Origin: Proteobacteria bacterium HN_bin10
GTDB taxonomy: Bacteria > Pseudomonadota > Alphaproteobacteria > Caulobacterales > Aquidulcibacteraceae
NCBI GenBank assembly: GCA_002083515.1
Contig: LWDN01000029.1
Location: 6,754-45,238 of the forward strand
DNA length: 38,485 bases
Reading direction: 5' to 3'
In this document: in pieces, positions 17,042-24,692 of the stretch
Numbering within the stretch: the stretch's first letter is position 1
Layout: each line of letters starts with the position of its first letter
The notes under the pieces: model-generated
The model's database searches: none
What the model saw: the letters and a program-made list of their open reading frames with translations, nothing else
Told to the model about the DNA's origin: nothing
Position numbers and translations under genes: made by a program

Positions 17042-17989
17042 ATGGACTTTGTCGTCCTGGCTTTCGTCATCATGGCGGTGGTGCTGGCGTTCAGCGCCAT
17101 CAAGGTGGTGCCGCAAGGCTTCCAGTTCACCGTCGAGCGCTTCGGCCGTTTCACGCGCTCGCTGCGCCCCGGCATCGCGTTCTTGGTGCCCTTCGTCGAC
17201 CGGGTCGGCAAACGCATGTCGATGATGGAAGCGGTGCTCGACGTGCCGCGCCAGGACGTGATCACCAAGGATAACGCTGTCGTCAGCGTCGACGCCGTCG
17301 TGTTCATCCAGGTCATGGATGCGGCGAAGGCGGCGTACGAGGTCGAGAATTATCGCCTCGCCATCCTCAATCTCTGCTTGACCAACATCCGCACCGTCGT
17401 CGGCTCGATGGACCTCGACGAAGTGCTCTCGCAACGCGATTCCATCAATGCGCGGCTCTTGACCGTGATCGACGCCGCCACCCATGCGTGGGGCACCAAG
17501 GTGATGCGCGTCGAGATCAAGGACCTGCAACCGCCGGCCGATCTGACCCAGGCGATGGCGCGGCAGATGAAGGCCGAGCGCGAACGCCGCGCGCAAATCC
17601 TCGAGGCCGAGGGCGATAAGCAAGCCGCTATTCTGCGCGCCGAGGGCGCCAAGCAATCGGCGATCCTCGAAGCCGAAGGCCGCCGCGAAGCCGCCTTCCG
17701 CGACGCCGAAGCGCGCGAACGCGAAGCCGAAGCCGAAGCCAAGGCGACCGACATGGTCAGCCAGGCCATCGGCAAGGGCGACGTCAACGCCATCCGCTAC
17801 TTCCTCGGCTTGAAGTATGTCGAGGCGTTCGGCCAGCTCGCCACCTCGAACCAGCAGCGCACCGTGATCATCCCGGCCGATCTCTCGGGGATTGCCGGTC
17901 TGGTCGAAGGCCTGCGCGCGCTAAACGCGCAAGGCGGCGACGCCAGCCCGTGGTCGGCGCCGCGCACGCCGACGCCGGCGCCGAGATGA
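17042..17989 (+). CDS. SPFH/band 7 (stomatin-like, QmcA type) membrane protein
   Basis: The 315-residue product has an N-terminal membrane anchor (about 2-20), the SPFH/PHB domain (about 20-190, containing VVPQGFQFTVERFGRF), then a charged coiled coil rich in EAEG repeats (about 185-245). Members oligomerise in microdomain-like rings at the inner membrane and usually pair with an NfeD protein, as here. I chose the ATG at 17042, after GGGAGA; a GTG one codon earlier is possible. The gap to nfeD contains a short palindrome (PE-F). Confidence 0.95.
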   Translation: MDFVVLAFVIMAVVLAFSAIKVVPQGFQFTVERFGRFTRSLRPGIAFLVPFVDRVGKRMSMMEAVLDVPRQDVITKDNAVVSVDAVVFIQVMDAAKAAYEVENYRLAILNLCLTNIRTVVGSMDLDEVLSQRDSINARLLTVIDAATHAWGTKVMRVEIKDLQPPADLTQAMARQMKAERERRAQILEAEGDKQAAILRAEGAKQSAILEAEGRREAAFRDAEAREREAEAEAKATDMVSQAIGKGDVNAIRYFLGLKYVEAFGQLATSNQQRTVIIPADLSGIAGLVEGLRALNAQGGDASPWSAPRTPTPAPR

Positions 17990-18004
17990 GCGCCAAGCGC
18001 AAGA

Positions 18005-18041
18005 TCGCCAAATCGCCAGTCGCGACTTGCCGATTTGGCGA
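18005..18041. repeat. PE-F palindrome between the SPFH and NfeD genes
   Basis: TCGCCAAATCG (18005-18015) and CGATTTGGCGA (18031-18041) are perfect 11-bp arms around the palindrome AGTCGCGACT (18018-18027). Copies of GCCAAATCGCCA-type sequence are not seen elsewhere in the window. In RNA it would form a strong hairpin between the two coding regions. Confidence 0.75.
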
Positions 18042-18086
18042 CTTGGCGAACTAGCTGCGCTGCTCAAGGTTCGCTAGATAGAGGTC

Positions 18087-18539
18087 ATGGACACATTGAT
18101 CGCCTTCATGACGAGCCTCGGTCCGCAGCATTGGCTGGTGCTCGGTCTCATCCTGCTGATCGCCGAAATGGCTTCGGGCACCACGTATCTGCTCTGGCCC
18201 GCCGTTGCTGCGTTTCTGACCGCGCTCGTCTCGCTCACCGGCGCCACCAACTGGATCGCCGACATGGCGATCTTCGCGGTGCTGGTCATCGCGCTCACCG
18301 CTTTCGGGCGTCCGATCGTGCAGCGTTGGCGCCAGGAAGGCGGCGCGACGGGCTTGAACGAACGTTCGCAGACCCTGATCGGAACGCGCGGCGTCATCAC
18401 CGTATTCGCGAATGGCGCAGGCTCGGTGAAGGTGGCCGACACCGTGTGGCGCGCGGTCAGCGACGAGGCGCTGCAGCCCGGGCAGACGGTGATCGTCGAT
18501 AGCGTCGACGGCTCAACGCTGAAGGTGAAGGCGGCCTAG
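18087..18539 (+). CDS. NfeD family membrane protein
   Basis: The 150-residue short-form NfeD has three hydrophobic stretches (about 15-35, 37-52 and 57-75), then a soluble OB-like domain (about 95-150) with LIGTRGVITVFANGAGSVKV. NfeD proteins are scaffold partners of SPFH proteins, and the SPFH gene lies immediately upstream in the same direction. The protease domain of long NfeD proteins is absent, which is normal for this class. A PE-A element follows the stop codon. Confidence 0.93.
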   Translation: MDTLIAFMTSLGPQHWLVLGLILLIAEMASGTTYLLWPAVAAFLTALVSLTGATNWIADMAIFAVLVIALTAFGRPIVQRWRQEGGATGLNERSQTLIGTRGVITVFANGAGSVKVADTVWRAVSDEALQPGQTVIVDSVDGSTLKVKAA

Positions 18540-18542
18540 TAG

Positions 18543-18637
18543 CTCCAAGGACCGCCGGCTTCCAGCCGGCATTCTTGGTCACAAGCACAACGGCGGGAAG
18601 TTTGAAGATCGCCGGCAAGATGCCGGCGGTCCTCGGA
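18543..18637. repeat. PE-A palindromic element after nfeD
   Basis: Outer arms CTCCAAGGACC and GGTCCTCGGAG differ at one pair. Inside are hairpins GCCGGCT-TCC-AGCCGGC (18554-18570) and GCCGGCA-AGA-TGCCGGC (18611-18627). The arms and hairpin positions match the copies at 717, 2323 and 23526. It fills the convergent gap between nfeD and the marR-like gene and could serve both as a bidirectional transcript end. Confidence 0.82.
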
Positions 18638-18656
18638 GTTCGTTCTTCTCCAATGT

Positions 18657-19109
18657 TCAATCCCGCGCCGCGTCCAGAATCTGCCGCAGCTTCACCAGGA
18701 ACGGCAGCGCGCGCGCGAAATCCTCGACGCCGATCACATCCAAGAGCGCAAGCATCCCAGGATTGACGCGCGCTGCGCCCTCGTCGCGCGCTTTGCGGCC
18801 GCGCTTGGTGATGCGCACGATCTTGGCGCGCGCATCGGCCGGATCGGGCGCGATGGCGACGTAGCCCAGCTCCTCCAATTGCTGCAGCGTGTAGGTCATC
18901 GCGCCCTTGGTGACCTGAAACGCGCGCGCCAGGCGGGCAGGGCTCTCGCCCTCGACGTTCAAGCGCACGAAGTGGTTGAGCACGCCGAAGCCGGCGACCG
19001 ACAATTCCGGCGGCAGCGCTTTGCCCAAAGCAGTGTCGGCGAGATGGCCGATAATGGCGATCTCGGTCATCACCTGAAACGAGAGCTTGAGCGCGTCGTC
19101 GCGTTTCAT
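18657..19109 (-). CDS. MarR-family transcriptional regulator
   Basis: The 150-residue product has the winged helix-turn-helix of MarR proteins: ARLARAFQVTKGAMTYTLQQLEELGYV is the recognition region and DARAKIVRITKRGRK the wing. Helical ends would form the dimer interface. Its ATG overlaps the stop of the upstream nitroreductase-like gene (ATGA), so both come from one transcript starting near 20310. The dyads at 20318-20353 are good candidates for its own operator, giving autoregulation together with the reductase. The ligand is unknown. Confidence 0.92.
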   Translation of the reverse strand: MKRDDALKLSFQVMTEIAIIGHLADTALGKALPPELSVAGFGVLNHFVRLNVEGESPARLARAFQVTKGAMTYTLQQLEELGYVAIAPDPADARAKIVRITKRGRKARDEGAARVNPGMLALLDVIGVEDFARALPFLVKLRQILDAARD

Positions 19110-20305
19110 GCCCTCAGGTGCTCTCTCAGGCCGCGGCGCGGCGCGGGGCCGATCGTGGGCCCATAGCCGGCGCGCACCAGCATTTGCAGCGTCTCGCCGT
19201 CTTGTGTTCCCGTGAGTCTACGCGCTTCGGCGTAGAGATCGGCGATCTCGGGATATTCCTGCAGCGCTTGGCTCCAGGGATGCATGGCGAGGCCGGCGGC
19301 GGTGGCGGCCAAATTGAAACGCGCATAGGCGCGACCGGCTTCGATTTGGGTCGCGCGCGTGTTGTCGCGCGAGATCAGCCAGGCATAGGTGGGCGCGCTT
19401 TCGGCCAGCGGGCGCCAGGCTTCGATGCCGTCGCGGGTGAAACGATTGTCGAGATCGGCGAGGGACTCGCGCGTCAGCAGCCCAGTGGCTTTGGCGAACT
19501 CGATCATCGGGCCTTCCAGCGCAATGCCGTCGCGGTTGCGGGCGATCTCGGCGCGCCCGACGCGCATGAGATCGACGCTCTCCTGATAGGCGGCGGGCGT
19601 CCGGCACTCGCGGTCGAAGCCGTTCCACGCAAGCGTGCGCAGGGCGGCAAGCGCGTCCGGTGTGCGCGTCCACTCAATGCGGAACGGCGAGGGCGCTGGG
19701 GTTGTCGAGGGCGAGCCGTCCGCCGTCGCGCCGACATCCGGCGGCGCCCATGGCCACAGCGCCTGGCGCGCGGCTTCGCTCATCGTCTCGTCCGCGATAG
19801 CGCGATCCTCGAAGGCTTCGCGATTGGTGCGGCGGTTCAGGATTTGGTCGAAGAGATCGTCTTTGCGCGTCGGCTCTTCGAAGAGACGGATGTGCGCGAT
19901 CGGGCGTTGGTCGAGACGCGGCTGCGGCTCGCCCTCCGGCCAGAGCGTGATTTCGGCGCGGCGGTTGTTGGCGCGGCAGGCGAGATCGAACAGTTCGAGG
20001 AAGGCCCCGCAGCCAAGGACGATCTGGCGGTCGAGCGGATCGGTGGCGGGCAGCAGGCGCTCGAGATCGGCGCTCAGAACAAGTTCGTTCTCGCCGATCA
20101 AATCGACAAGCCAAGGCTGGCGATTGTGCGGATTGGGCGCAAGGATGGCGTGCGCCAGCGCGTAGCGGCGCGGATCGGCTTCGCCCGCGCCCGGATCGCG
20201 CCAGGCGGCGATCGGATCTGGTAGGTCGCCCGGCGCGCAGGCGGTGAGCGCGGGCGTGAACGGCGCGGCGGCGAGCAGCGAAAGCACATGGCGGCGGGAC
20301 AGCAT
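19106..20305 (-). CDS. Acg-type nitroreductase-family protein, exported lipoprotein-like
   Basis: The 399-residue product belongs to the Acg-like branch of the FMN nitroreductase fold: APNPHNRQPW near 56, the NRRTNREAF segment, and a C-terminal LVRAGYGP. The N-terminus (MLSRRHVLSLLAA...LTAC) carries a twin-arginine-like RR and a lipobox Cys at 23, so it may be exported by Tat and lipidated; such a location is unusual but typical of this subgroup. Mycobacterial Acg is thought to sequester FMN rather than reduce nitro compounds, so activity is uncertain. It is cotranscribed with, and overlaps, a marR-like gene. Confidence 0.82.
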   Translation of the reverse strand: MLSRRHVLSLLAAAPFTPALTACAPGDLPDPIAAWRDPGAGEADPRRYALAHAILAPNPHNRQPWLVDLIGENELVLSADLERLLPATDPLDRQIVLGCGAFLELFDLACRANNRRAEITLWPEGEPQPRLDQRPIAHIRLFEEPTRKDDLFDQILNRRTNREAFEDRAIADETMSEAARQALWPWAPPDVGATADGSPSTTPAPSPFRIEWTRTPDALAALRTLAWNGFDRECRTPAAYQESVDLMRVGRAEIARNRDGIALEGPMIEFAKATGLLTRESLADLDNRFTRDGIEAWRPLAESAPTYAWLISRDNTRATQIEAGRAYARFNLAATAAGLAMHPWSQALQEYPEIADLYAEARRLTGTQDGETLQMLVRAGYGPTIGPAPRRGLREHLRA

Positions 20306-20317
20306 GACGCACCTATG

Positions 20318-20353
20318 GTTTAAAGCTGAACTAGAGGTGGTTCAAGTTTGAAC
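20318..20353. promoter_or_regulatory. Two-site MarR-type operator and promoter of the nitroreductase-marR operon
   Basis: GTTCAA-GT-TTGAAC at 20340-20353 is a perfect dyad. A second imperfect site, GTTTAA-AGC-TGAAC, lies at 20318-20331, 22 bp away centre to centre, placing both on one face of the helix. On the minus strand TTGAAC (20345-20340) could be the -35 and TAAACC (20322-20317), 17 bases on, a weak -10. The start codon is at 20305, so any leader is very short. Confidence 0.65.
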
Positions 20354-20376
20354 TAATGTCAAGCGCGCCTTCGCGC

Positions 20377-20868
20377 CTATGGCCGCGCGCTCGCCGGGCA
20401 ACGGATGCGCCGGTAGTCGTAAGTGTAGGGATCGCTGCCGTCGATGCGCGAGATGGTGGCGGTGAGGCGGTTGCCTTCGCGCCGATAGAGGATACGCTGG
20501 GGGTAATCGTGCGACGAGTTTTCGAACACGGCGATCTGAGTCGGGTCATCGAGCGCGATGTGTTCGACCATGCGAAACTCAACCGGCGCCGCGCCGCCCG
20601 GCATAGCGACAAGTCGCGGCCGTCCGCCATCGGTGACGTCGATGCGCATTTGCTCCCAGCCTTGAATTTCGCCTTCGCCCTCGGTGTATGAATAGCCGAG
20701 CATCGCCGGCCCTGGCGGATCGATCCAGATTTCCGTGGTCATCGAACCGCTCTCGGCTTCGCGCGGCGTCTCGGTGCGCCAACAGCCTTTGAGCCACGTG
20801 AGATCGTCCATGCTCTGGGCGTGTGCAGGGACAGCGAAAGCCAGGGCGGCGGCGAGGAGTATGCGCAT
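20377..20868 (-). CDS. DUF6265-like exported protein
   Basis: The 163-residue product has a signal peptide (MRILLAAALAFAVPAHAQS) and a beta-rich domain with LTWLKGCWRTE, AMLGYSYT, VFENSSHDYPQRILYRR, a pattern I associate with DUF6265, possibly a lipocalin-like barrel. No catalytic residue is apparent and function is unknown. I chose the ATG at 20868 because the signal peptide begins there. It is last in the minus-strand run from ispH, separated from rnhA by a PE-B element. Confidence 0.8.
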   Translation of the reverse strand: MRILLAAALAFAVPAHAQSMDDLTWLKGCWRTETPREAESGSMTTEIWIDPPGPAMLGYSYTEGEGEIQGWEQMRIDVTDGGRPRLVAMPGGAAPVEFRMVEHIALDDPTQIAVFENSSHDYPQRILYRREGNRLTATISRIDGSDPYTYDYRRIRCPASARP

Positions 20869-20903
20869 GAGATGAGCCTGTAGCGACAAGGCACGCAACA
20901 CAA

Positions 20904-21053
20904 CCCCCTCTCCCTTGCGGAGAGGGGGCAGGGGGTGAGGGGCGTGAAGTTGCCGCTCTGCAAGAACAAATCGGTGGTGCGCAATCGCGAAGACAAGGCG
21001 GGACACGCGTTCGCCCCTCCTCCCCCGACCCCTCCTCCGCAAGGGAGGAGGGG
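20904..21053. repeat. PE-B paired-hairpin element between rnhA and the DUF6265 gene
   Basis: Left hairpin CCCCCTCTCC-CTTGC-GGAGAGGGGG (20904-20928) and right hairpin CCCCTCCTCC-GCAAG-GGAGGAGGGG (21029-21053) are perfect. Loops CTTGC and GCAAG are complementary to each other. The inner flanks (GGGGGTGAGGGGCG and CGCCCCTCCTCC) also pair, so the 150-bp unit can fold as one large structure. It ends six bases from the rnhA stop. Confidence 0.85.
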
Positions 21054-21058
21054 AGATG

Positions 21059-21496
21059 TCACCGCAACGTCGCAATCGCGGTCCGCGCCAATTCGTCGGC
21101 GCGGTTGTTCATCTCGTTATCGGCGTGGCCCTTGACCCATTTCCAGGTCACCTCGTGGCGCGCATTGGCCTCGTCGAGCAGCTTCCATAGATCCTCGTTT
21201 TTCACTGGCTTTTTGTCGGCGGTTTTCCAACCGTTCTTCTTCCAGCCGTGAATCCATTTGGTGACGCCATCCATCACGTATTTGGAATCGGTATGCAGCC
21301 GCACTTTGCTCGATCGCTTCAGCGCGTTGAGCGCCTGAATCGCCGCCATCAATTCCATGCGGTTGTTGGTGGTCGAGGCCTCGGCGCCGGAAATCTCCTT
21401 CTCGGCGCCGCCATAGTGGAGGACCGCGCCCCAGCCGCCGGGACCGGGATTGCCGCTGCAGGCGCCGTCGGTCCAGATGTCCACGGTGTTGCTCAT
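21059..21496 (-). CDS. rnhA: Ribonuclease HI
   Basis: This enzyme degrades the RNA strand of RNA:DNA hybrids in the cytosol during replication and R-loop removal. The 145-residue product carries all active-site residues: Asp10 (TDGACSGNPGPGGWG), Glu48 (MELMAAI), Asp70 (HTDSKYV), His124 and Asp134 (GHADNEMNNRADELA). It includes the basic WKKNGWK handle. I chose the ATG at 21496; a GTG three codons earlier is possible. It follows thrB, a gene order common in alphaproteobacteria, but with a palindromic repeat in the gap. Confidence 0.97.
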   Translation of the reverse strand: MSNTVDIWTDGACSGNPGPGGWGAVLHYGGAEKEISGAEASTTNNRMELMAAIQALNALKRSSKVRLHTDSKYVMDGVTKWIHGWKKNGWKTADKKPVKNEDLWKLLDEANARHEVTWKWVKGHADNEMNNRADELARTAIATLR

Positions 21497-21511
21497 GTGA
21501 ATCACACATTA

Positions 21512-21610
21512 CGTCATTCCGGGATCGCGAAGCGATACCCGGAATCCAGGAGCGACGTCAGTGTGGTTGCCCCTGGGTCCCGGATGCCGCTCGGCGGCTC
21601 CGGGATGACG
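21512..21610. repeat. PE-D paired-hairpin element between thrB and rnhA
   Basis: Outer arms CGTCAT and ATGACG bound two hairpins: ATTCCGGGATCGC-GAA-GCGAT-A-CCCGGAAT (21516-21545, one bulge) and CCCGGATGCCGC-TCG-GCGGC-T-CCGGG (about 21579-21604). The inner flanks CCAGG and CCTGG also pair. The plan is the same as PE-A and PE-B, with unrelated sequence. It occupies most of the 152-bp gap. Confidence 0.8.
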
Positions 21611-21648
21611 AGGGAATTGCGGGCGAATACGCGACGAAACCGTTGTCG

Positions 21649-22605
21649 CTACGCCCCATAGTCGCTCGCTCCGCGCGTCTTGCGATGGAAGGCGAGTTTG
21701 TCTGCGTATTCCAGCGGATCTTTGGGCGTCACCGTTGCACCCGCAGGCGTCGCGGTCCAATCCGCCAAGCGAGTCGCGAAAAAACGCAGCGCCGCGCCGC
21801 GCGCGAGATGCGGGAGCATGTCGCGCTCAAGCTTCGAGAGCGGGCGCACGCCTTCATAGGCGCCGATCATGGCGCGCCCGCGTTCGAGGTCGTAGCGCGG
21901 CCCGTCGAAGCACCAGGCGTTGAGACACACGGCCAGATCGTAAGCGAGCGCATCGGTGCAGGCGAAGTAGAAATCGATGACGCCCGTCAGTGCGCCGCCC
22001 TCGAACAGCGCGTTATCGGGGAAGAGATCGGCGTGGATCACGCCCTGCGGCAGGTCTTTCCGCCACGCCATCCGCGCCGCCATCATGTCCTTGCGCACGA
22101 GGTCGGCGAGGCCGGGGCGCAGCTTCTCGGCGTCATCCAGGCGCGGCACGAGCAGCGTCTCCCAGCCGCGTAGGCTAAGCGCATTGGCGCGCGCGCCGGC
22201 AAAGCCATCGAGCGCCAGATGCATGCGCGCCAGCGCTTCGCCCACGGCGGCGCAGTGCGCGGCGTCCCATGTGCGCGGCCACACGCCGTCGAGGTGCGAG
22301 ACGATGAGCGCGGGCTTGTCCTTGACGCGCGCAAGATAACCGCCGGCGCGCGTGGCCGCGGGCCGGGGCGCTGGGAAGCCGCGCGCCGCCAGCCGCTCCA
22401 TCACGGCGATGAAGAACGGCAGGTCGGCGGCCTGCGTGCGTTTCTCGAAAATGGTGAGAATGAAGCGGCCGCGTTCGGTGGTGAGTTTGTAATTGGTGTT
22501 CTCGACGCCTTCGGCGACGCCTTCGCACGAAACCAGCGCGCCCAGATCGTAGAGCGCCAGCAACGCGGTGACGTCGGCGTCGGAGAGGACGGTGTAGACG
22601 GCCAT
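21649..22605 (-). CDS. thrB: Homoserine kinase (ThrB, aminoglycoside-phosphotransferase fold)
   Basis: This enzyme phosphorylates L-homoserine with ATP, the penultimate step of threonine synthesis. The 318-residue product has family length and the protein-kinase-like fold: GVENTNYKL in the nucleotide lobe, catalytic HADLFPDN (His191, Asp193) and metal-binding Asp211 in GVIDFYFACTDALAYDLA. It lies between a P-loop kinase gene and rnhA. The upstream PE-B element supplies GGGGAG about five bases before the ATG, so the repeat apparently acts as its ribosome site. Confidence 0.95.
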   Translation of the reverse strand: MAVYTVLSDADVTALLALYDLGALVSCEGVAEGVENTNYKLTTERGRFILTIFEKRTQAADLPFFIAVMERLAARGFPAPRPAATRAGGYLARVKDKPALIVSHLDGVWPRTWDAAHCAAVGEALARMHLALDGFAGARANALSLRGWETLLVPRLDDAEKLRPGLADLVRKDMMAARMAWRKDLPQGVIHADLFPDNALFEGGALTGVIDFYFACTDALAYDLAVCLNAWCFDGPRYDLERGRAMIGAYEGVRPLSKLERDMLPHLARGAALRFFATRLADWTATPAGATVTPKDPLEYADKLAFHRKTRGASDYGA

Positions 22606-22609
22606 CAGA

Positions 22610-22725
22610 CTCCCCCTCTCCCTTGTGGAGAGGGGGGCGGGGGGTGAGGGGCGCGCAAACGACTAGGCGCCTGCATGTCGGAACGCCCCTCCTCCCCTGC
22701 CCCTCCTCCACAAGGGAGGAGGGGG
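22610..22725. repeat. PE-B paired-hairpin element upstream of thrB
   Basis: Left hairpin core CCTCTCC-CTTGT-GGAGAGG (22615-22633) and right hairpin CCCTCCTCC-ACAAG-GGAGGAGGG bound a spacer whose flanks (GGGGGTGAGGGGCG and CGCCCCTCCTCC) are complementary. It is 116 bp long, near the 117-bp copy in argS. Its left end stops four bases before the thrB start codon and donates the GGGGAG ribosome site. Confidence 0.85.
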
Positions 22726-22744
22726 CGACTATGCTTGCGACGGT

Positions 22745-23527
22745 TCATCTCCCCTCCACGCGCACAACGTTCCGTGCTTCGTCGAGATGCACAATCCATT
22801 TCGCCATATGACAGCCAGCGAGCATGGCGCGGGTGATGCGCTCGTAGTGCATGACGAAGCGGTCGAGCGCGGCGTTCTCGTCCGCGGTGAGTGGCCGGCC
22901 GAGCATTTGCTCCTCCTGCTGGCCGCGCCAGAGGCGCACGATCTCCCAGGACGGCGCTCGCAGATAGATGGTAGCGTCGAAGCGGGTGAAGAACGGCGCG
23001 TACTGCTGTTCGAGGGCGTTCAGCATTGTTCGCCGCCAGACGCCGTCTTTATCTTCGCGTTCCACCGCGTTGATCGGCGGTCCGTCGGGCATGGGCGTTG
23101 CGCCCATGCACCAGCCGTCAACGAGGATCGCACCGACAGGCGCGCGCGCTTCCGGCCAAGCGTCCACTGGCGCGCGATCGTCGCAGGTCTTGTCGAAGCG
23201 CGGCAGTCTCGCGGGCTCTCCGCGCTGGAGCTTCGATATCGTGTCGATTGCGAGGGGAATGTCGTGCGTGCCCGGCGGGCCGCGCGTGATGAAGAGGGGG
23301 TGCGCCTCGCGCGCCAGGCGCTCGCGTTCGGCGCGGGTCAGGTACACATCGTCGAGCGAGAAGTGCGCGATGCGCGGCTGATGCGCCAGCGCCAGCAGAC
23401 GGCAATGATAACTCTTGCCCGAGCCTTGCGCGCCGCCGACGCCGACGAGCGCGGGACGTTCCGGGTTCCGCGCGCGGATACTCTGAATGATTTCGTAGAT
23501 CAGCGTAGGGATGGGGTGGGGACTCAT
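22745..23527 (-). CDS. P-loop kinase, D-glycerate 3-kinase-like
   Basis: The 260-residue product has a Walker A motif GAQGSGKS (32-39), FSLDDVYLT, and the late segment FVMHYERITRAML seen in the glycerate kinase (GLYK)/Tda10-like group. The likely substrate is D-glycerate, which would give 3-phosphoglycerate, but related proteins have unproven substrates. It lies between ispH and thrB, same strand. The ATG at 23527 overlaps the end of a PE-A arm (AAGAATG), leaving no Shine-Dalgarno; a more upstream start would be read from the repeat and is not protein-like. The repeat may have replaced the original leader. Confidence 0.82.
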   Translation of the reverse strand: MSPHPIPTLIYEIIQSIRARNPERPALVGVGGAQGSGKSYHCRLLALAHQPRIAHFSLDDVYLTRAERERLAREAHPLFITRGPPGTHDIPLAIDTISKLQRGEPARLPRFDKTCDDRAPVDAWPEARAPVGAILVDGWCMGATPMPDGPPINAVEREDKDGVWRRTMLNALEQQYAPFFTRFDATIYLRAPSWEIVRLWRGQQEEQMLGRPLTADENAALDRFVMHYERITRAMLAGCHMAKWIVHLDEARNVVRVEGR

Positions 23528-23576
23528 TCTTGGACCGCCGGCGCCCCCGCCGGCGAGGCGCCGGCGGTCCAAGAAT
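23526..23576. repeat. PE-A compact palindrome touching the kinase start codon
   Basis: Perfect 20-bp arms, ATTCTTGGACCGCCGGCGCC at 23526-23545 and its complement at 23557-23576, surround 11 bases. It is a shortened PE-A copy in which the two inner hairpins have merged. It ends nine bases before the ispH stop and its other end forms part of the downstream ATG. Confidence 0.87.
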
Positions 23577-23585
23577 CAGCGCACT

Positions 23586-24539
23586 TCACTCCGCCAGCAC
23601 CCGCGGCAGCTTGAACACAACGTCCTCCTGCGTCACCCGCACCTCCTCCACCCGCGCATCGAAGCGCGCGGCGATGGCGGCGATCAAATCCTCGACCAGA
23701 TCCTCCGGCGCGCTGGCTCCAGCGGTGACGCCAACCGCGCGCACGCCGTCGAACCAGCGCCAATCGACATCCTCGGCCGAACCCACCAGCCGAGCGTCGC
23801 GGGCGCCGGCGCGCTTGGCCACTTCGGCCAACCGCACCGAATTGGAACTTTTCGGCGAGCCGATCACCAGCACCAGATCGGCGCGTTCGGCCAGGGCCTT
23901 GACCGCGTCTTGGCGGTTGGTGGTGGCGTAGCAAATGTCTTCTTTGTGCGGCGCGGCGATCTCCGGAAAGCGCCGCTGCAGCACGCCGACCATTTCGGCA
24001 GTGTCGTCCACCGACAGCGTCGTCTGCGTCACGAACGAGAGTTTCCCCGGATCGCGCGGCGTAAATCTCTCCGCGTCGGCGACTGTCTCAAGCAGCGTGA
24101 TCGCGCCTTCCGGCAATTGGCCCATCGTGCCGATCACCTCCGGATGCCCGGCGTGGCCGATCAGTACGATCTCGCGCCCGTCGTCGAAGTGGCGTTGTGC
24201 TTCGACGTGCACCTTTGAGACGAGCGGGCAGGTGGCGTCGACATAGATCATCTCGCGCCGGCGCGCCTCGGCCGGCACGGCCTTGGGCACGCCATGGGCG
24301 GAGAAGATCACCGGCCGGTCGGCGGGGCAGTCGTCCAGCTCCTCGACGAAGACCGCCCCCATCGCCTCCAGCCGTTCGACCACATGCCGGTTGTGGACAA
24401 TCTCGTGGCGCACATAGACCGGCGCGCCCCACTTCCGGATCGCCTGCTCAACGATCTGGATGGCCCGGTCGACCCCGGCGCAGAAACCCCGCGGGGCGGC
24501 CAAGAGCACTGTAATCTGGGGTTTTTCTTGGTCCGGCAT
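23586..24539 (-). CDS. ispH: 4-hydroxy-3-methylbut-2-enyl diphosphate reductase
   Basis: This is the last enzyme of the MEP isoprenoid pathway; it reduces HMBPP to IPP and DMAPP using a [4Fe-4S] cluster. The 317-residue product has the three cluster cysteines: Cys20 (RGFCAGVDRA), Cys104 (DATCPLVSKVH) and Cys203 (ICYATTNRQ). The substrate residues in SAHGVP, TQTTLS and GSPKSSNS are also present. It is first in a minus-strand run with the kinase, thrB and rnhA, and divergent from the lipoprotein gene at 24693 across a 153-bp gap where no clear promoter stands out. Confidence 0.97.
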   Translation of the reverse strand: MPDQEKPQITVLLAAPRGFCAGVDRAIQIVEQAIRKWGAPVYVRHEIVHNRHVVERLEAMGAVFVEELDDCPADRPVIFSAHGVPKAVPAEARRREMIYVDATCPLVSKVHVEAQRHFDDGREIVLIGHAGHPEVIGTMGQLPEGAITLLETVADAERFTPRDPGKLSFVTQTTLSVDDTAEMVGVLQRRFPEIAAPHKEDICYATTNRQDAVKALAERADLVLVIGSPKSSNSVRLAEVAKRAGARDARLVGSAEDVDWRWFDGVRAVGVTAGASAPEDLVEDLIAAIAARFDARVEEVRVTQEDVVFKLPRVLAE

Positions 24540-24692
24540 AGGCTCGATGGTGAAACTTTGGCGAGAGGCGCCGGGCTCTGTTGCGGGCGTCCGGAGGCAA
24601 AGCTATCACGGCCCGACGCCATTTGCCTTCAGGGCGGGGTGAGACATGCGGCCGCCGCCGCAGGACCCTTGGAAGGCGAGACGAGGATCAGA

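Noticed and set aside
20904..21053. Paired G/C-run repeats as a CRISPR array
   Set aside because: There are only two inverted units, with no regular direct repeats, no equal spacers and no cas genes.
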